Program-made: the position numbers and the translations under genes | The notes under the pieces: model-generated | Told to the model about the DNA's origin: nothing | The model's input: the letters and a program-made list of their open reading frames with translations, nothing else | Databases searched by the model: none | Assembly (NCBI RefSeq): GCF_947241705.1 | Contig: NC_079262.1 | Span: 372,001-436,000, forward strand | DNA from: Saccharomyces mikatae IFO 1815 | Taxonomy: Eukaryota > Ascomycota > Saccharomycetes > Saccharomycetales > Saccharomycetaceae | Direction of reading: 5' to 3' | DNA length: 64,000 nucleotides | In this document: piece after piece, positions 12,443 to 23,439 of the stretch | How positions within the stretch are numbered: position 1 is the stretch's first letter | Layout of the letters: each line of letters begins with the position of its first letter

Positions 12443-13088
12443 GACGTTAAAAACACACCTAACTTATAGAGTTTTTCTTTTTTATCTGCGAGCCGCCAGG
12501 ACGATGTTCAATTGAGAGGAGTTTATGTCAGTCGTGATAGTACGATCTTTTCCAAAATTAGTACCAACTAGAGTTTTCTCAATGAAATCTGTCTACTATC
12601 ACGTAATATACTGGTGTCACGGGATGCCTTTGTGAAAGAACTTTGAGATGTTATTGAGTTACATATCATGTGTTCTTTGTTTGAAATTTATTGCGCGTCG
12701 CGCTTTTCCCCCAGTGAACAAGCTGGATCAGAGTAAGAAAGGTCCTCATGTAATGGCAATCTATAGCTATGGGTTCGCAATATCATCACACAGGCTAGGC
12801 TTTGAGGTATTACTAGTCACCTTCATTCATTGATATTTGTTAGGGGTTATAGCAGCAAAAGTAGATGCGAAAAAAAGTCGTTGAAGGAGATTGAAACCCA
12901 TTCACCACAGTATTTTTGCGACTACGAAAACTAGATAAACTGGAAATTTTGGGAGAGATTTTGCCACTTGGTAGCATCTACCAGTACTATTCGGGGTTGA
13001 GAAAGGCAACGAGATAGAGGTGTATATTACGACTTGTTGGATAAGGAGAAAGGAAAGATTATAAAAGAAGAGCTAAACTATTAGCGCC
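12443..13088. other. Divergent promoter MPS2-HSF1
   Basis: About 650 bases between divergent genes, so both promoters lie here. A TTTGCCACT at 12960-12968 (reverse AGTGGCAAA) is one base from the Rpn4 element GGTGGCAAA and lies about 125 bases before HSF1. I did not find a clear heat-shock element. The 61-codon frame at 12648-12833 has no support as a gene. Confidence 0.5.
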
Positions 13089-15602
13089 ATGAATAATGTT
13101 GCAAATACTGGGACGACCAATGAGTCAAACATAAGCGATGCTCCCCGTATTGAGCCTTTACCAAGCTTGAATGATGATGACATTGAAAAAATCTTACAAC
13201 CGAACGATATTTTCACCAATGATCGTACTGATGCAAGTACTATATCCTCCACTGCCATTGAAGACATCATAAATCCCTCCTTAGACCCGCAGTCAGCAGT
13301 ATCGCCGGTACCTTCTTCCTCCTTTTTCAATGATTCAAGAAAGCCATCTACTAGTACACATTTGGTAAGGAGGGGCACACCATTGGGAATTTATCAAAGC
13401 AATCTATATGGTCACAATAACAGAGAGAATTCCAATACCAGTAACACCCTATTGTCCTCTAAACTACTCGCGCATCCACCAGTTCCTTATGGACAAAGTC
13501 CCAACTTACTACAACAGCATGCTGTATACAGGGCACAATCTTCCAGTGGAACAAATAACGCACAGCCCCGTCAAGCTACAAGAAGATATCAATCTCACAA
13601 GTCTAGGCCTGCATTCGTTAATAAGCTATGGAGCATGCTAAATGATGATTCCAATACAAAACTTATACAGTGGGCAAAGGATGGAAAATCCTTTATCGTT
13701 ACGAACAGAGAAGAATTTGTTCATCAAATTTTACCGAAGTACTTCAAACATTCCAATTTCGCTTCTTTCGTGAGACAACTAAACATGTACGGATGGCATA
13801 AAGTCCAAGATGTTAAATCAGGATCAATTCAAAGTAGTTCAGATGACAAATGGCAGTTTGAAAATGAAAACTTCATTAGAGGCAGAGAAGATTTGTTGGA
13901 AAGAATTATTAGACAAAAGGGATCCTCTAATAATCACAGTAGTCCCACTGGGAACGGCAATTCAATGAGCGGGAGCAACATCTCAGTGGATAGTGCTGCA
14001 GGAATCAATAATAACAATAACAACATTAGTAGCAACGCATTTTTTTCCAATAGCCATTTACTGCAGGGGAAAACACTAAGGTTAATGAATGAAGCAAACC
14101 TTGGAGAAAAGAACGATGTTACTGCGATCTTAGGTGAACTAGAACAAATAAAATACAACCAAATTGCTATTTCCAAAGATTTATTAAGAATAAACAAAGA
14201 TAACGAATTGTTATGGAAAGAGAACATGATGGCAAGAGAAAGACACAGAACACAACAGCAAGCTTTGGAAAAGATGTTTAGATTTTTAACATCGATAGTC
14301 CCACATTTAGATCCAAAGATGATTATGGATGGGCTGGGAGATCCGAAAGCTAATAATGAAAACCTCAGTGGTACAAGTAATATTGGGTTGCATCACGAGA
14401 ATACAGGCACTATAGATGAGCTAAAGTCTAACGACTCCTTCATAAATGATGACCGCAATACATTCATTGATGCTACAGCCAACATTCGTGGTAATGTGGG
14501 CTCCAACAATGATAGTAACACTATTAATACCACTAGTTCGAATACAACAAATAGAAAGAAAAACATAGATGAAAGCATCAAAAACAACAACGACATAATT
14601 AATGACATTATATTCAATACGAACCTTGCCAACAACCTGAACAATTATAATTCCGGCAATAATGCTGGCTCACCAATAAGGCCATATAAACAAAGATACC
14701 TTTTGAAGAACAGAGCGAACTCATCGACGTCGAGTGAAAATCCTAGCCTAACGCCGTTTAATATTGATTCCAAAAATGACGGCAAAATATCGGAAATTCC
14801 TTTTGACGATGACGAAGAGGAAGACACAGATTTTAGACATTTTACTACAAATCCTAATAACCAGACCAATCAACATACCTTTGACCCAAGTAGATTTACG
14901 ATGCTTTCTGATGACGATCTGAAAAAAGACTCGCATGCTAATGACAATAAGCATAACGAAAGCGATCTGTTCTTGGACAACGTGCATCGGAATATAGATG
15001 AACAAGACACAAGGCTCCAGAACTTGGAAAACATGGTTCACATACTTTCTCCGGGGTATCCCAATAAGTCTTTTAGCAACAAAGTATCCTTAACTCACAC
15101 TAATTCTAACACGGAACCTGCCACCAATGTTAATAGTCCCGGTTTCAATCTACAAGACTATTTAACTGGAGAGTCCAATTCCCCAAACTCCGTTCATTCT
15201 GTTCCATCCAATGGCAGTGGTTCCACACCCTTGCCTATGCCTAATGATAATGACCATCAGCACGGAAGTGCCAGTGTCAGTGGCGCTATTAATCCAAACA
15301 AAAATGAAAGCGGACTAACGCCTTTCCTCACTGTAGATGACCACACGCTAAACGACAGCAGCAAAAACGATGAAGAAAGCACAAATGTGTCTCCCGATAT
15401 AAAGTTTAGCCCGACAGAAAGCACTAAAGCGACCGGCAATTCATCAAACTTCAATGATCACGGCTACACAAACCAGGTCAGCACAACCCCAGAGAACGCC
15501 AAGAAGAGATACGTAGAGGAAATACCGGAACCGGCTATAGTTGAAATTCAGGACCCAGTAGAGTACAACGATCACCATCTGCTTAAACGGGCCAAAAAGT
15601 AG
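13089..15602 (+). CDS. HSF1: Heat shock transcription factor
   Basis: 837 aa, orthologue of the essential S. cerevisiae Hsf1 (YGL073W, about 833 aa), which binds nTTCnnGAAn elements as a trimer and drives chaperone genes. Order seen: N-terminal activation region 1-165; winged-helix DNA-binding domain about 172-278, starting SRPAFVNKLWSML and containing the recognition-helix segment NFASFVRQLNMYGWHK; an asparagine-rich linker; a hydrophobic-repeat trimerisation coiled coil about 345-405; then the control element CE2, RYLLKNR (near residue 538), which represses activation in S. cerevisiae. The C-terminal activation domain is long, acidic and N/S-rich. The DNA-binding domain is nearly unchanged while the linkers have diverged. 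Confidence 0.97.
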   Translation: MNNVANTGTTNESNISDAPRIEPLPSLNDDDIEKILQPNDIFTNDRTDASTISSTAIEDIINPSLDPQSAVSPVPSSSFFNDSRKPSTSTHLVRRGTPLGIYQSNLYGHNNRENSNTSNTLLSSKLLAHPPVPYGQSPNLLQQHAVYRAQSSSGTNNAQPRQATRRYQSHKSRPAFVNKLWSMLNDDSNTKLIQWAKDGKSFIVTNREEFVHQILPKYFKHSNFASFVRQLNMYGWHKVQDVKSGSIQSSSDDKWQFENENFIRGREDLLERIIRQKGSSNNHSSPTGNGNSMSGSNISVDSAAGINNNNNNISSNAFFSNSHLLQGKTLRLMNEANLGEKNDVTAILGELEQIKYNQIAISKDLLRINKDNELLWKENMMARERHRTQQQALEKMFRFLTSIVPHLDPKMIMDGLGDPKANNENLSGTSNIGLHHENTGTIDELKSNDSFINDDRNTFIDATANIRGNVGSNNDSNTINTTSSNTTNRKKNIDESIKNNNDIINDIIFNTNLANNLNNYNSGNNAGSPIRPYKQRYLLKNRANSSTSSENPSLTPFNIDSKNDGKISEIPFDDDEEEDTDFRHFTTNPNNQTNQHTFDPSRFTMLSDDDLKKDSHANDNKHNESDLFLDNVHRNIDEQDTRLQNLENMVHILSPGYPNKSFSNKVSLTHTNSNTEPATNVNSPGFNLQDYLTGESNSPNSVHSVPSNGSGSTPLPMPNDNDHQHGSASVSGAINPNKNESGLTPFLTVDDHTLNDSSKNDEESTNVSPDIKFSPTESTKATGNSSNFNDHGYTNQVSTTPENAKKRYVEEIPEPAIVEIQDPVEYNDHHLLKRAKK

Positions 15603-16362
15603 CACCGGAACCAGGACCACTAATCAGCGTATATAGTCAATAACATAGTATATTTTCAAGAAACAGTCGCGTAAGCCGCGGAGTGCAGTGAAAAAACACC
15701 GGAACCCATGCACCTCACACCGCCGCACACGAGCAAGGTTTGAACTGCACCCGGAAAATGCCAAGTCGATGAGTCGTGAAGAGTTCTCTTTATTCGAGCT
15801 AGTGAGAGTCTGAGAAGGGCTTGTCGAGTGAACTGGGGTCAAATTGGGCGTTTTAGCGCAAGTTGGCGTACTTATATTGACCGTTAGATGAAAGGGTAAT
15901 CGAGACGAAACGGAAACGATCTCCTCATCGTCAAGCTCATTAGTATTCATTTCTCCCCTATCTCGTTCTCGAGAATATATACTTCAGATTACCGAAGCAG
16001 AAAGGAATCATAAATAATACGCAACTCCTAAAAGTTGTAATATAAACCACTACATTCCATCCAACACGATAGAGAGAAGTAAGAGAAGAGGGCCAATTCT
16101 GCAAATATACTTAAATATTCTTTAGAAATTCCCAAAAGTAACGCCTATTACCTTCGTTCTTTTGTTTGTGGAAAAAGCTAATAGTGACTTAAGCTCCCTA
16201 GCAAAAGAGTAAATCGATAGGAACGAATAAGAAAGGAAGGCAAATTATCGCAAGTTAGTTGGGAGTGATAAATAACGATTCATGCTATATTAGAGGGTTT
16301 TGATACAAGTCTAAAAATTACGCTTTCACAAGACAGAAAATTATAGGAACATATTTACGACA
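15603..16362. other. Intergenic HSF1-AFT1
   Basis: About 760 bases, the AFT1 promoter plus HSF1 3' flank. It contains TGCACCCG at 15746-15753, a full match to the Aft1 core YRCACCCR. A minus-strand reading frame of 108 codons (15624-15950) has no recognisable domain and is probably chance. No RNA gene is seen. Confidence 0.5.
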
Positions 16363-18417
16363 ATGGAAGGCTTTAATCCCGGCCATATAGAACCTGTTTC
16401 ACCCATTGGCTCGTCTGACAATCATGTGTCATCTTTCGTGTATCCGCTGCCTAAAAGCACTAATGAATATATAAATAATTCCAATGGGAGTGACGCAAAT
16501 GCAAATCCAGCCCCACTGCCGTCTGCCATAATGTCCCTCAACTTCAAAAGCTCATCTTCCCCTAATAATAATTTGCATATTCACACATCAACATCACCGA
16601 CAGATACTATGGGACATATTCATCAGCAAGAAAAGCTGAATCAAAACAATTTGATCCATTTAGATCCAGTACCCAACTTTAAAGACAAGTCTGATATCAA
16701 GCCATGGTTACAAAAAATCTTTTATCCTCAAGGGATAGAGCTTGTGATAGAGAGATCGGATACGTTTAAAGTGGTGTTCAAATGCAAAGCTGCTAAAAGA
16801 GGAAGGAACGCAAGGAGGAAAAGAAAAGATAATTCTAGCGAACACGACCAAGAAGAGGAAAAATCACATATTAATGATGATGAATTAAAATATACGAGTG
16901 GGTCGAATTTCATGTTGTCAACTAATGGTCCTCAATCATCACCCGATTTAACATCCTCTGTAATACCAAAGAAGAAGAGATGTGTGTCGAGGTTCAATAA
17001 TTGTCCCTTCAGAGTACGAGCTACGTATTCGTTGAAGAGAAAAAGATGGAGTATTGTTGTTATGAATAATAACCATTCACATTTGCTAAAATTTAACCCT
17101 GATTCTGAAGAGTATAAAAAATTCAAAGAGAGGTTGAGAAAAGAAAATGACGTGGATGCAGTCAAGAAGTTTGATGAACTAGAATACAGAACGTTGGCCA
17201 ATTTACCCATTCCCACAGCTACTATCCCTTGTGATTGTGGTCTAACGAATGAAATACAAAGTTTTAACGTTGTCTTGCCTACTAACAGTAACGTAAATTC
17301 GTCTGCGTCTTCTTCATCTGTATCATCTACATCTCTGGATTCGTCAAACGCATCTAAGAGAACATGTCTCCCCCCTGTAAATAGCACCGGTAGTATCAAT
17401 ACCAATAACGTAAGAAAACCAAAAAGCCAGTGCAAGAATAAGGATACACTCTTAAAAAGAACTACCATGCAAAACTTTCTCACTACTAAATCAAGATTGC
17501 GCAAGACGGGCACTCCAACATCTTCGCTGCATTCGTCTAATGCATTTTCAGGATATATTGACGACCCATTTAATATAAATGAAATCTTGCCGCTTCCGGC
17601 ATCCGACTTCAAACCAAATACCGTAACGAATTTGAACGAAATCGACTTTACTAACATATTCACGAAATCACCGCATAGTGGGCCCACTCATCCAAGACAA
17701 GTCTTCGACCAGTTGGATGATTGTTCATCTATACTATTCTCCCCATTGACTACAAATACAAATAATGAATTTGAAGGAGAGTCGGATGATTTCGTTCATT
17801 CTCCATATCTGACTTCAGAAGCTGATTTCAGCCAAATTCTCAATAATGCTCCCCCAGTTCATCATGTTCCAGATGGAGCGCATCAGGAAAATCAAGAGAG
17901 CATTGATAAATTTGCCAACAGTTCTCAAGAACATAATGAGTATATCTTACAGTATTTGACGCATTTTGATACGGCTAACCATACTAATGCAGGCATTCCA
18001 AATAACACATCGCGTCCACTGAACTTTCAACATAATATTACTGACCTAAGTAATTCTCTTTTGAAACAAGAAGCTTTAGTTAGCAACTCTTCGACGAAGT
18101 TTATTGATGAAATGAAGTTTTTACAAGACGGTCCACATGGTGTCCAACATCCTATTGATTTTCAGCATGCAAGCCATCATCATCTGAGCTCCAATGAACA
18201 TCAAATGCGAGCACATCAATACGGGCCACAGCAATATCCTCATAATCAACACCAGCACGGTCATACCCACGACCACACCCACAGCCAGCATCAGGATGTA
18301 CAGAGGGAAGTGCAGGTTAATGAAACGCTCGAAATAATGGGAAGCACTTTATTGGAGGAATTTAAAGACATCAAGGTGGTTAACGGCGAATTGAAATATG
18401 TGAAGCGCGAAGATTAG
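16363..18417 (+). CDS. AFT1: Iron-regulated transcription factor Aft1
   Basis: 684 aa, orthologue of S. cerevisiae Aft1 (YGL071W, 690 aa), activator of the iron regulon. The WRKY-GCM1-like DNA-binding region lies at about 100-300: IKPWLQKIFYPQGIELVIER, basic stretches KAAKRGRNARRKRK and KKKRCVSRFNNCPFRVRATY, and HSHLLKFNP. The CDC motif (IPCDCGLT, cysteines about 290 and 292), needed for iron-dependent inactivation through [2Fe-2S] and Grx3/4, is intact. The C-terminal half is asparagine- and serine-rich, with a histidine-rich stretch (HQHGHTHDHTHSQHQ) near 625-645. The start matches MEGFNP of the S. cerevisiae protein. Confidence 0.96.
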   Translation: MEGFNPGHIEPVSPIGSSDNHVSSFVYPLPKSTNEYINNSNGSDANANPAPLPSAIMSLNFKSSSSPNNNLHIHTSTSPTDTMGHIHQQEKLNQNNLIHLDPVPNFKDKSDIKPWLQKIFYPQGIELVIERSDTFKVVFKCKAAKRGRNARRKRKDNSSEHDQEEEKSHINDDELKYTSGSNFMLSTNGPQSSPDLTSSVIPKKKRCVSRFNNCPFRVRATYSLKRKRWSIVVMNNNHSHLLKFNPDSEEYKKFKERLRKENDVDAVKKFDELEYRTLANLPIPTATIPCDCGLTNEIQSFNVVLPTNSNVNSSASSSSVSSTSLDSSNASKRTCLPPVNSTGSINTNNVRKPKSQCKNKDTLLKRTTMQNFLTTKSRLRKTGTPTSSLHSSNAFSGYIDDPFNINEILPLPASDFKPNTVTNLNEIDFTNIFTKSPHSGPTHPRQVFDQLDDCSSILFSPLTTNTNNEFEGESDDFVHSPYLTSEADFSQILNNAPPVHHVPDGAHQENQESIDKFANSSQEHNEYILQYLTHFDTANHTNAGIPNNTSRPLNFQHNITDLSNSLLKQEALVSNSSTKFIDEMKFLQDGPHGVQHPIDFQHASHHHLSSNEHQMRAHQYGPQQYPHNQHQHGHTHDHTHSQHQDVQREVQVNETLEIMGSTLLEEFKDIKVVNGELKYVKRED

Positions 18418-18789
18418 CACTCACTGAAAGTCAAAATTCGATGCAGCCCGTGTTCATCTTCATTATTTTTTTAGTTTTCTTCGTTAATTATAAATTGAAC
18501 ATATACGCATTTATATAATATTTAACATTAAAAAGAAGGGAAAAAAACAATATTATACATTCCTTTTTTGACTTTTGCTGCAAATAGAGAATTGTTCTTG
18601 TTATGTTACATATATGGACGGTAAGATCAGAATTTTTTTCATGTTCCTTCCCCCCGCTATTATTCCTTGTTGTTTTGTCCACATGCTTCGGCTGATGTGA
18701 AACAGCAACGCTTTCTTGCACACAATATGCGTGAAGAGAAGTCTCGTTCTTCCTCCCCCTTTCATTGGATTTTAAAAGTTTCTCGAAAC
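18418..18789. other. Convergent intergenic AFT1-RPB9
   Basis: About 370 AT-rich bases between convergent genes, with runs of A and T suited to 3'-end formation on both strands. A 101-codon minus-strand frame spans most of it but lacks recognisable features. No RNA gene is seen. Confidence 0.5.
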
Positions 18790-19158
18790 TCACGAAAACT
18801 GTGTCCTTTTATTCTTTTGATCTGAAGTAAATATATGTGAGCAAGATAAACACACAAAGAATAAAACCATCGAAGTATCCTTTCTTCTTTGTTGTGATTG
18901 AAAAAAGACATTTTCGCGAGAGTGGCACTTAGGACACTCTCTATCAGATCTCGGAAGCGTCGGATCAGAACCAATGTCTTGCACCACACCCGCAGTTTCA
19001 CCAATGTTGGTGATCAATTCATGTCTGTAGACTAATGGACTGCCCGCTTCTTCCACATACGAGCATGTTCTGCATTCGAATAACAATCTGTTGTTTTCCT
19101 TATCTTCACGAGGATACAACATATTGTTGCAGTCACGGCAAAATCTAAACGTAGTCAT
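18790..19158 (-). CDS. RPB9: RNA polymerase II subunit Rpb9
   Basis: 122 aa, as in S. cerevisiae Rpb9 (YGL070C). The reading frame is open upstream for 34 more codons, but the conserved protein begins [13 protein letters not shown], so I place the start at 19158. Two zinc ribbons are visible: CRDC with CRTC in the N-terminal half and CPKC with CLSC in the C-terminal half, the second being the TFIIS-like ribbon. Rpb9 acts in start-site choice, elongation fidelity and transcription-coupled repair. It shares a short divergent promoter with MNP1. Confidence 0.96.
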
Positions 19159-19286
19159 AGCAGCCTCCAAGGGTTTTAACTTGTTCCTATTATTACAGTT
19201 TACAAGTTTTGCATCATCTACAGTCTGCTCTTGTTCCATTTGGCTTCCACTCTTTATCATTATTCATCAGGACGAAAATTTTCAAC

Positions 19287-19293
19287 TTACCCG
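19287..19293. promoter_or_regulatory. Reb1-type site in the RPB9-MNP1 divergent promoter
   Basis: TTACCCG (reverse CGGGTAA) is the full 7-base Reb1 core. It lies in the 259-base divergent intergenic region 19159-19417, near its middle, a common place for a general regulatory factor that clears nucleosomes. Support is the motif and location only. Confidence 0.5.
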
Positions 19294-19417
19294 TCCAATC
19301 CCACAAGCCCAATAAAAGAACTCAAACTAATGGCAAACAAGAACACAGGAAGTTCCAAAAGGAACAAGACAAGCAGCCCGTTAACAATAAACACAATACA
19401 CCACACAAACACCCAGC

Positions 19418-20002
19418 ATGTCCCTACGTATACTAGCGAAGAGATCTTCCTCAATCTGGATGAAAACACGTATTACACCAGCCTTGACTACTCCTATCAC
19501 TATCATAACTCGTTTCAACTCTACGACCACAACCACAACATCACATAAAGAAGATGCCAAACCAGTTGATCCTAAAATTTCCAAAATTGTACAGGATATC
19601 TCGCAACTGACACTTTTGGAAACTTCTAATTTGATTAATGAATTGAAAACTGTATTGAACATTCCAGAAATATCCATGCCTATGGGCGGTTTCATGGCAA
19701 GTGCTACAGGTGCAGGTGCAGGAAATGTACCAGGCTCTGCTGGTGAAGCTGGTTCCGGTGCTGAAGAGGAAGTTAAACCGGAAGCGAAAACTGTGTTTAC
19801 TGTGAAGTTGGACTCGTTTGACACCAAAACCAAGGCTAAAGTCATCAAAGAAGTCAAGGGATTATTGGGACTTTCACTAGTTGAAGCGAAGAAGTTTGTT
19901 GAGGCTGCTCCAAAGGTCTTGAAAGAAAATGTTGCCAAGGATGATGCCGAAAAGATCAAGAAAACCTTGGAAGATTTGGGAGCTAAGGTTAGTTTGGAAT
20001 AG
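19418..20002 (+). CDS. MNP1: Mitochondrial ribosomal protein bL12m
   Basis: 194 aa, orthologue of S. cerevisiae Mnp1 (YGL068W), the mitochondrial counterpart of bacterial L7/L12. An arginine/serine/threonine-rich presequence covers about residues 1-40. The N-terminal dimerisation region ([20 protein letters not shown]) begins near 54, an alanine/glycine hinge spans about 92-118, and the C-terminal factor-binding domain runs from about 126 ([10 protein letters not shown]) to the end with [25 protein letters not shown] 192-codon antisense frame overlies the whole gene and is a shadow. Confidence 0.95.
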   Translation: MSLRILAKRSSSIWMKTRITPALTTPITIITRFNSTTTTTTSHKEDAKPVDPKISKIVQDISQLTLLETSNLINELKTVLNIPEISMPMGGFMASATGAGAGNVPGSAGEAGSGAEEEVKPEAKTVFTVKLDSFDTKTKAKVIKEVKGLLGLSLVEAKKFVEAAPKVLKENVAKDDAEKIKKTLEDLGAKVSLE

Positions 20003-20437
20003 TTTCACAACTGTGTATTTATGAAAATCTACCAATCGTGTTAATCAAAATAGTCTATTTTCTCTTCGAGAAAAAAAAATATATATCATGTAAATATATT
20101 TAACTCTTTATTCTTCTTTCATTATGCCTTTATATATACGGTGTCACATTGACTATTGCGAATAGATGCAAAAGAACGATTTCCGTTTGCAATCGGTAAT
20201 GTAAATGGCATTACTATATCTACCCTTACATTATGTATGTTACACACGGGCTGGCATATTACTTCGTAGCTAGACTTTTCACACTTACAAAAAACCGGCT
20301 GACTTCTTCGAAATATAAAGTTCAATCATCATAAGAATAACAAGTAAAGAATAGAGAAAAAGGAAAACAAAAGTGAAGGACACACACATAATTAATCTGT
20401 CTCTGATTTTTGGATCGCACTACAATTGGTTGAAGAA
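20003..20437. other. Intergenic MNP1-NPY1
   Basis: About 435 AT-rich bases between two plus-strand genes. No recognisable RNA gene, LTR or coding frame. Confidence 0.5.
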
Positions 20438-21592
20438 ATGTCTACCGCCGCAACTTTTTTTGGTCAGCAGGTTTTGAACCGAGTTTCCTTCTTGAGATGT
20501 TCGAAAGAGTTCATCAAGAAATCATTAAACCATGACTCTACCGTTTTTATTCCTTTCATTGAGGGGGAAGCGCTGATTTCACCTGAGAATGGTGATTTGG
20601 TTCAGTTGTCTAAGTCTACAAATTCCTCTACAAAGATTTTATCAACAATAATTCCTTTATACACTACACTTTTGAACACAACTCGATCAAGAAGCGATGA
20701 GTCTGGTATCAATTTAACATTTTTAGGTCTTCTTGAAAATACAGATTCCACGTTTAACTTTGAATTGTCCAGCAACTCCTATAAAGGAACACCATACTTT
20801 GGGTTAGATATTCGTGTTTCTGAGAGCACTCTCTTCAAGAGTGCCGATTTCGAGCCAATCTTTTCCTTCCCGAAGATGACTAGAGATCACATCTTCAAGC
20901 AAACAAATAAAGACGCCTCACTCTACTCACAAGGTAGAATGTATTTAGATTGGCTAGCCAAGTACAAGTTCTGTCCTGGTTGCGGATCAAAATTATTTCC
21001 AGTAGACGCTGGAACCAAGCTTCAATGTTCTAATGAAAACAAAGGTGTACACTGCAATGTGAGAGATGCAAATGTTAACAATGTTTGCTTCCCAAGAACC
21101 GATCCAACCGTTATCATAGCTATGACTAATTCAGACTATTCGAAGTGTTGTCTTGCAAGGTCCAAAAAGAGACATGGTAATTTCGTATTGTACTCAACAA
21201 TTGCGGGTTTTATGGAACCATCTGAAACCATTGAGGAGGCCTGTACTAGGGAAATATGGGAGGAAACAGGTATATCATGTAAGGATATTGATATAGTCCG
21301 CTCACAGCCCTGGCCTTATCCTTGTAGTTTGATGATCGGCTGTTTAGGTATTGTTAAATTCAATGGCCAAAATGAAATTATCAACCTGAATCATGACGAC
21401 GAATTATTGGATGCTCAATGGTTTGATACAATAGAAATCATTCAAGCTTTGGATAAGTATACTGGTGGGTTTCGGGTTCCATTTAAAAATGATATTAATT
21501 TGCCTGGAAGTACCACCATTGCCTTCCAATTAATCAAACATGTCTGCGAAAAACACAAAAGATTACATTCGACCTCAGCAAGCCATTTATAG
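20438..21592 (+). CDS. NPY1: Peroxisomal NADH pyrophosphatase (Nudix)
   Basis: 384 aa from MSTAATFFG, the start matching S. cerevisiae Npy1 (YGL067W); the frame is open four codons further up from another ATG at 20426. Npy1 cleaves NADH into NMNH and AMP. Visible: a zinc ribbon with cysteines at 179, 182, 197 and about 206 (CPGCGS), and the Nudix box GFMEPSETIEEACTREIWEE at 257-276, which fits GX5EX7REUXEEXGU exactly when the following TGI is included. The C-terminus Ser-His-Leu is a type 1 peroxisomal targeting signal. Confidence 0.95.
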   Translation: MSTAATFFGQQVLNRVSFLRCSKEFIKKSLNHDSTVFIPFIEGEALISPENGDLVQLSKSTNSSTKILSTIIPLYTTLLNTTRSRSDESGINLTFLGLLENTDSTFNFELSSNSYKGTPYFGLDIRVSESTLFKSADFEPIFSFPKMTRDHIFKQTNKDASLYSQGRMYLDWLAKYKFCPGCGSKLFPVDAGTKLQCSNENKGVHCNVRDANVNNVCFPRTDPTVIIAMTNSDYSKCCLARSKKRHGNFVLYSTIAGFMEPSETIEEACTREIWEETGISCKDIDIVRSQPWPYPCSLMIGCLGIVKFNGQNEIINLNHDDELLDAQWFDTIEIIQALDKYTGGFRVPFKNDINLPGSTTIAFQLIKHVCEKHKRLHSTSASHL

Positions 21593-21952
21593 TTTTTACA
21601 TAATAGACGTTGATAAAGAGATGTGCTTACAGCGTATGCGATTATTTCATTTTGTTACCCGAACTTTAACCAAAGTGCTTCATAATGCTTGAAATGAAAT
21701 ATTAGATGAATATTAAGTGTTAGAAAACAATTACAAGCAATATGAAGGTAAGTGTCATAGTGAATAAAGGGAAGGGGAACAGAACAGTGCTTAAGATTTT
21801 GAACAGTTAAATAAGTTTTAAGTTATTATTTAAAAACCGTTTTTTGAATTTCCAGCGTCGCTCACTTGGAATTGGTTTATCAATAACGGGTATAAACTTG
21901 ACATAAAGAATAGTGAACAAAGAAGTGAAGTACGAAAAGTACACTATCAAAA
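21593..21952. other. Intergenic NPY1-SGF73
   Basis: About 360 bases between plus-strand genes. TTACCCG (Reb1 core) occurs at 21655-21661, about 295 bases before SGF73. Nothing else clear. Confidence 0.45.
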
Positions 21953-22453
21953 ATGAGGCCAAAGGATGCAGAGATTAAGGGAATTAAGCCCAATATTGTC
22001 GATGAATATTCTTTGTCTCAGGAGAACGGTTCTTCCCACGATTCATGGAAAAGTTTAATAGCGTCAGCGAAGAATACCTCTTTACAGTATAACAATATGA
22101 ATCGTGAAAGCCTAAAAAAATTCTTCAAGCCGAATGCACAAATCATTGATAATCCTTTAGACACGCCTATTCAGTTTAGAGTGTGTGAAAAATGTGGTAA
22201 ACCGTTGACTTTGACAGCAATTGTGGATCACTTAGAAAATCATTGTACGGGAATCTTTGGAAAAAATAACATAGATTCAAGAGATGAAAGTACTAATGAA
22301 ACTGTACGAAATGGAACAGAACCAACTGGCGCTAACAACAATGATAATGATGATGACAACAACAATGATAACAACAATGAGGACGATGAGGACGATGAGG
22401 GTGAGGACGGTGAGGACGAGGACGATGACGATGAGGATGAGGACGATGAGGGA

Positions 22454-22484
<31 letters not shown>

Positions 22485-23395
22485 GTGATACCAATAGTGC
22501 CAATGATAAAAAGAGTGATTCTTCTTTTAATCCTTTAAAAAGATCGACATCTATGGAATCTGCTAACACACCAAATATGGACACAAAGAGATCTAAAACT
22601 GGAACTCCTCAAACCTCCAGCTCTTCCATCAGAAAACAAAAGAAAGTCAAACAAAGAAATCCAACGGAAAAACACCTAATTGATTTCAATAAGCAATGTG
22701 GTGTAGAATTACCTGAGGGTGGCTATTGTGCACGTTCGTTGACATGTAAATCCCATTCAATGGGTGCGAAGAGGGCAGTTTCTGGTCGTTCCAAGCCCTA
22801 CGACGTCTTGCTTGCTGACTATCATAGAGAACATCAAACAAAAATTGGTGCAGCAGCCGAAAAACGTGCTAAGCAACAAGAGCTACAGAAGTTGCAAAAG
22901 CAAATACAAAAAGAGCAGAAAAAACATACTCAACAACAGAAGCAAGGCCAGAGGACGAAGCAAAGAAATACAAATGGTGTAAAGTCCGCCAAAAACGGAA
23001 ATAAAAATACTGCAAACAACACTAACAACATCAACGAGGTAGGACACGTTAATCTAACACCTGAAGAGGAGACCACTCAGGTTCTAAATGGCGTATCCCG
23101 GTCTTTCCCGTTACCTTTAGAGTCAACAGTACTGTCATCAGTTAGATATAGGACTAAATATTTTAGAATGAGGGAAATGTTTGCCTCATCGTTTTCGGTA
23201 AAACCAGGATATACTTCTCCAGGTTATGGTGCGATACACTCTCGTGTTGGGTGTTTAGATTTAGATAGGACAACAGATTATAAATTTCGTGTTAGAACAC
23301 CACAGCCAATTAACCAAATAGCAAACCAAAATCTCAATCCGAAACAAATACAAAGATTACAACAGCAAAGAGCTTTACAGGCACAGCTACTCTCT

Positions 23396-23439
<44 letters not shown>

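Noticed and set aside
12960-12968. PACE-like TTTGCCACT before HSF1
   Set aside because: One mismatch to the Rpn4 consensus and no further support; kept only as a note in the intergenic entry.
15624-15950. 108-codon minus-strand frame between HSF1 and AFT1
   Set aside because: No recognisable domain, lies in the AFT1 upstream region, and no sign of conservation can be judged from one sequence.
16932-17687. 251-codon open frame on the minus strand inside AFT1
   Set aside because: It is fully antisense to a clearly conserved coding region and its composition mirrors the S/N-rich AFT1 sequence; no domain is recognisable.
19381-19959. 192-codon minus-strand frame over MNP1 (position of the dubious YGL069C)
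   Set aside because: It is the reverse shadow of the Ala/Gly/Lys-rich MNP1 sequence; MNP1 is a conserved ribosomal protein gene.
22240-22584. Serine-rich minus-strand and methionine-rich plus-strand frames over the SGF73 acidic repeat
   Set aside because: Both are frame shadows of the GAT/GAC/GAG repeat.
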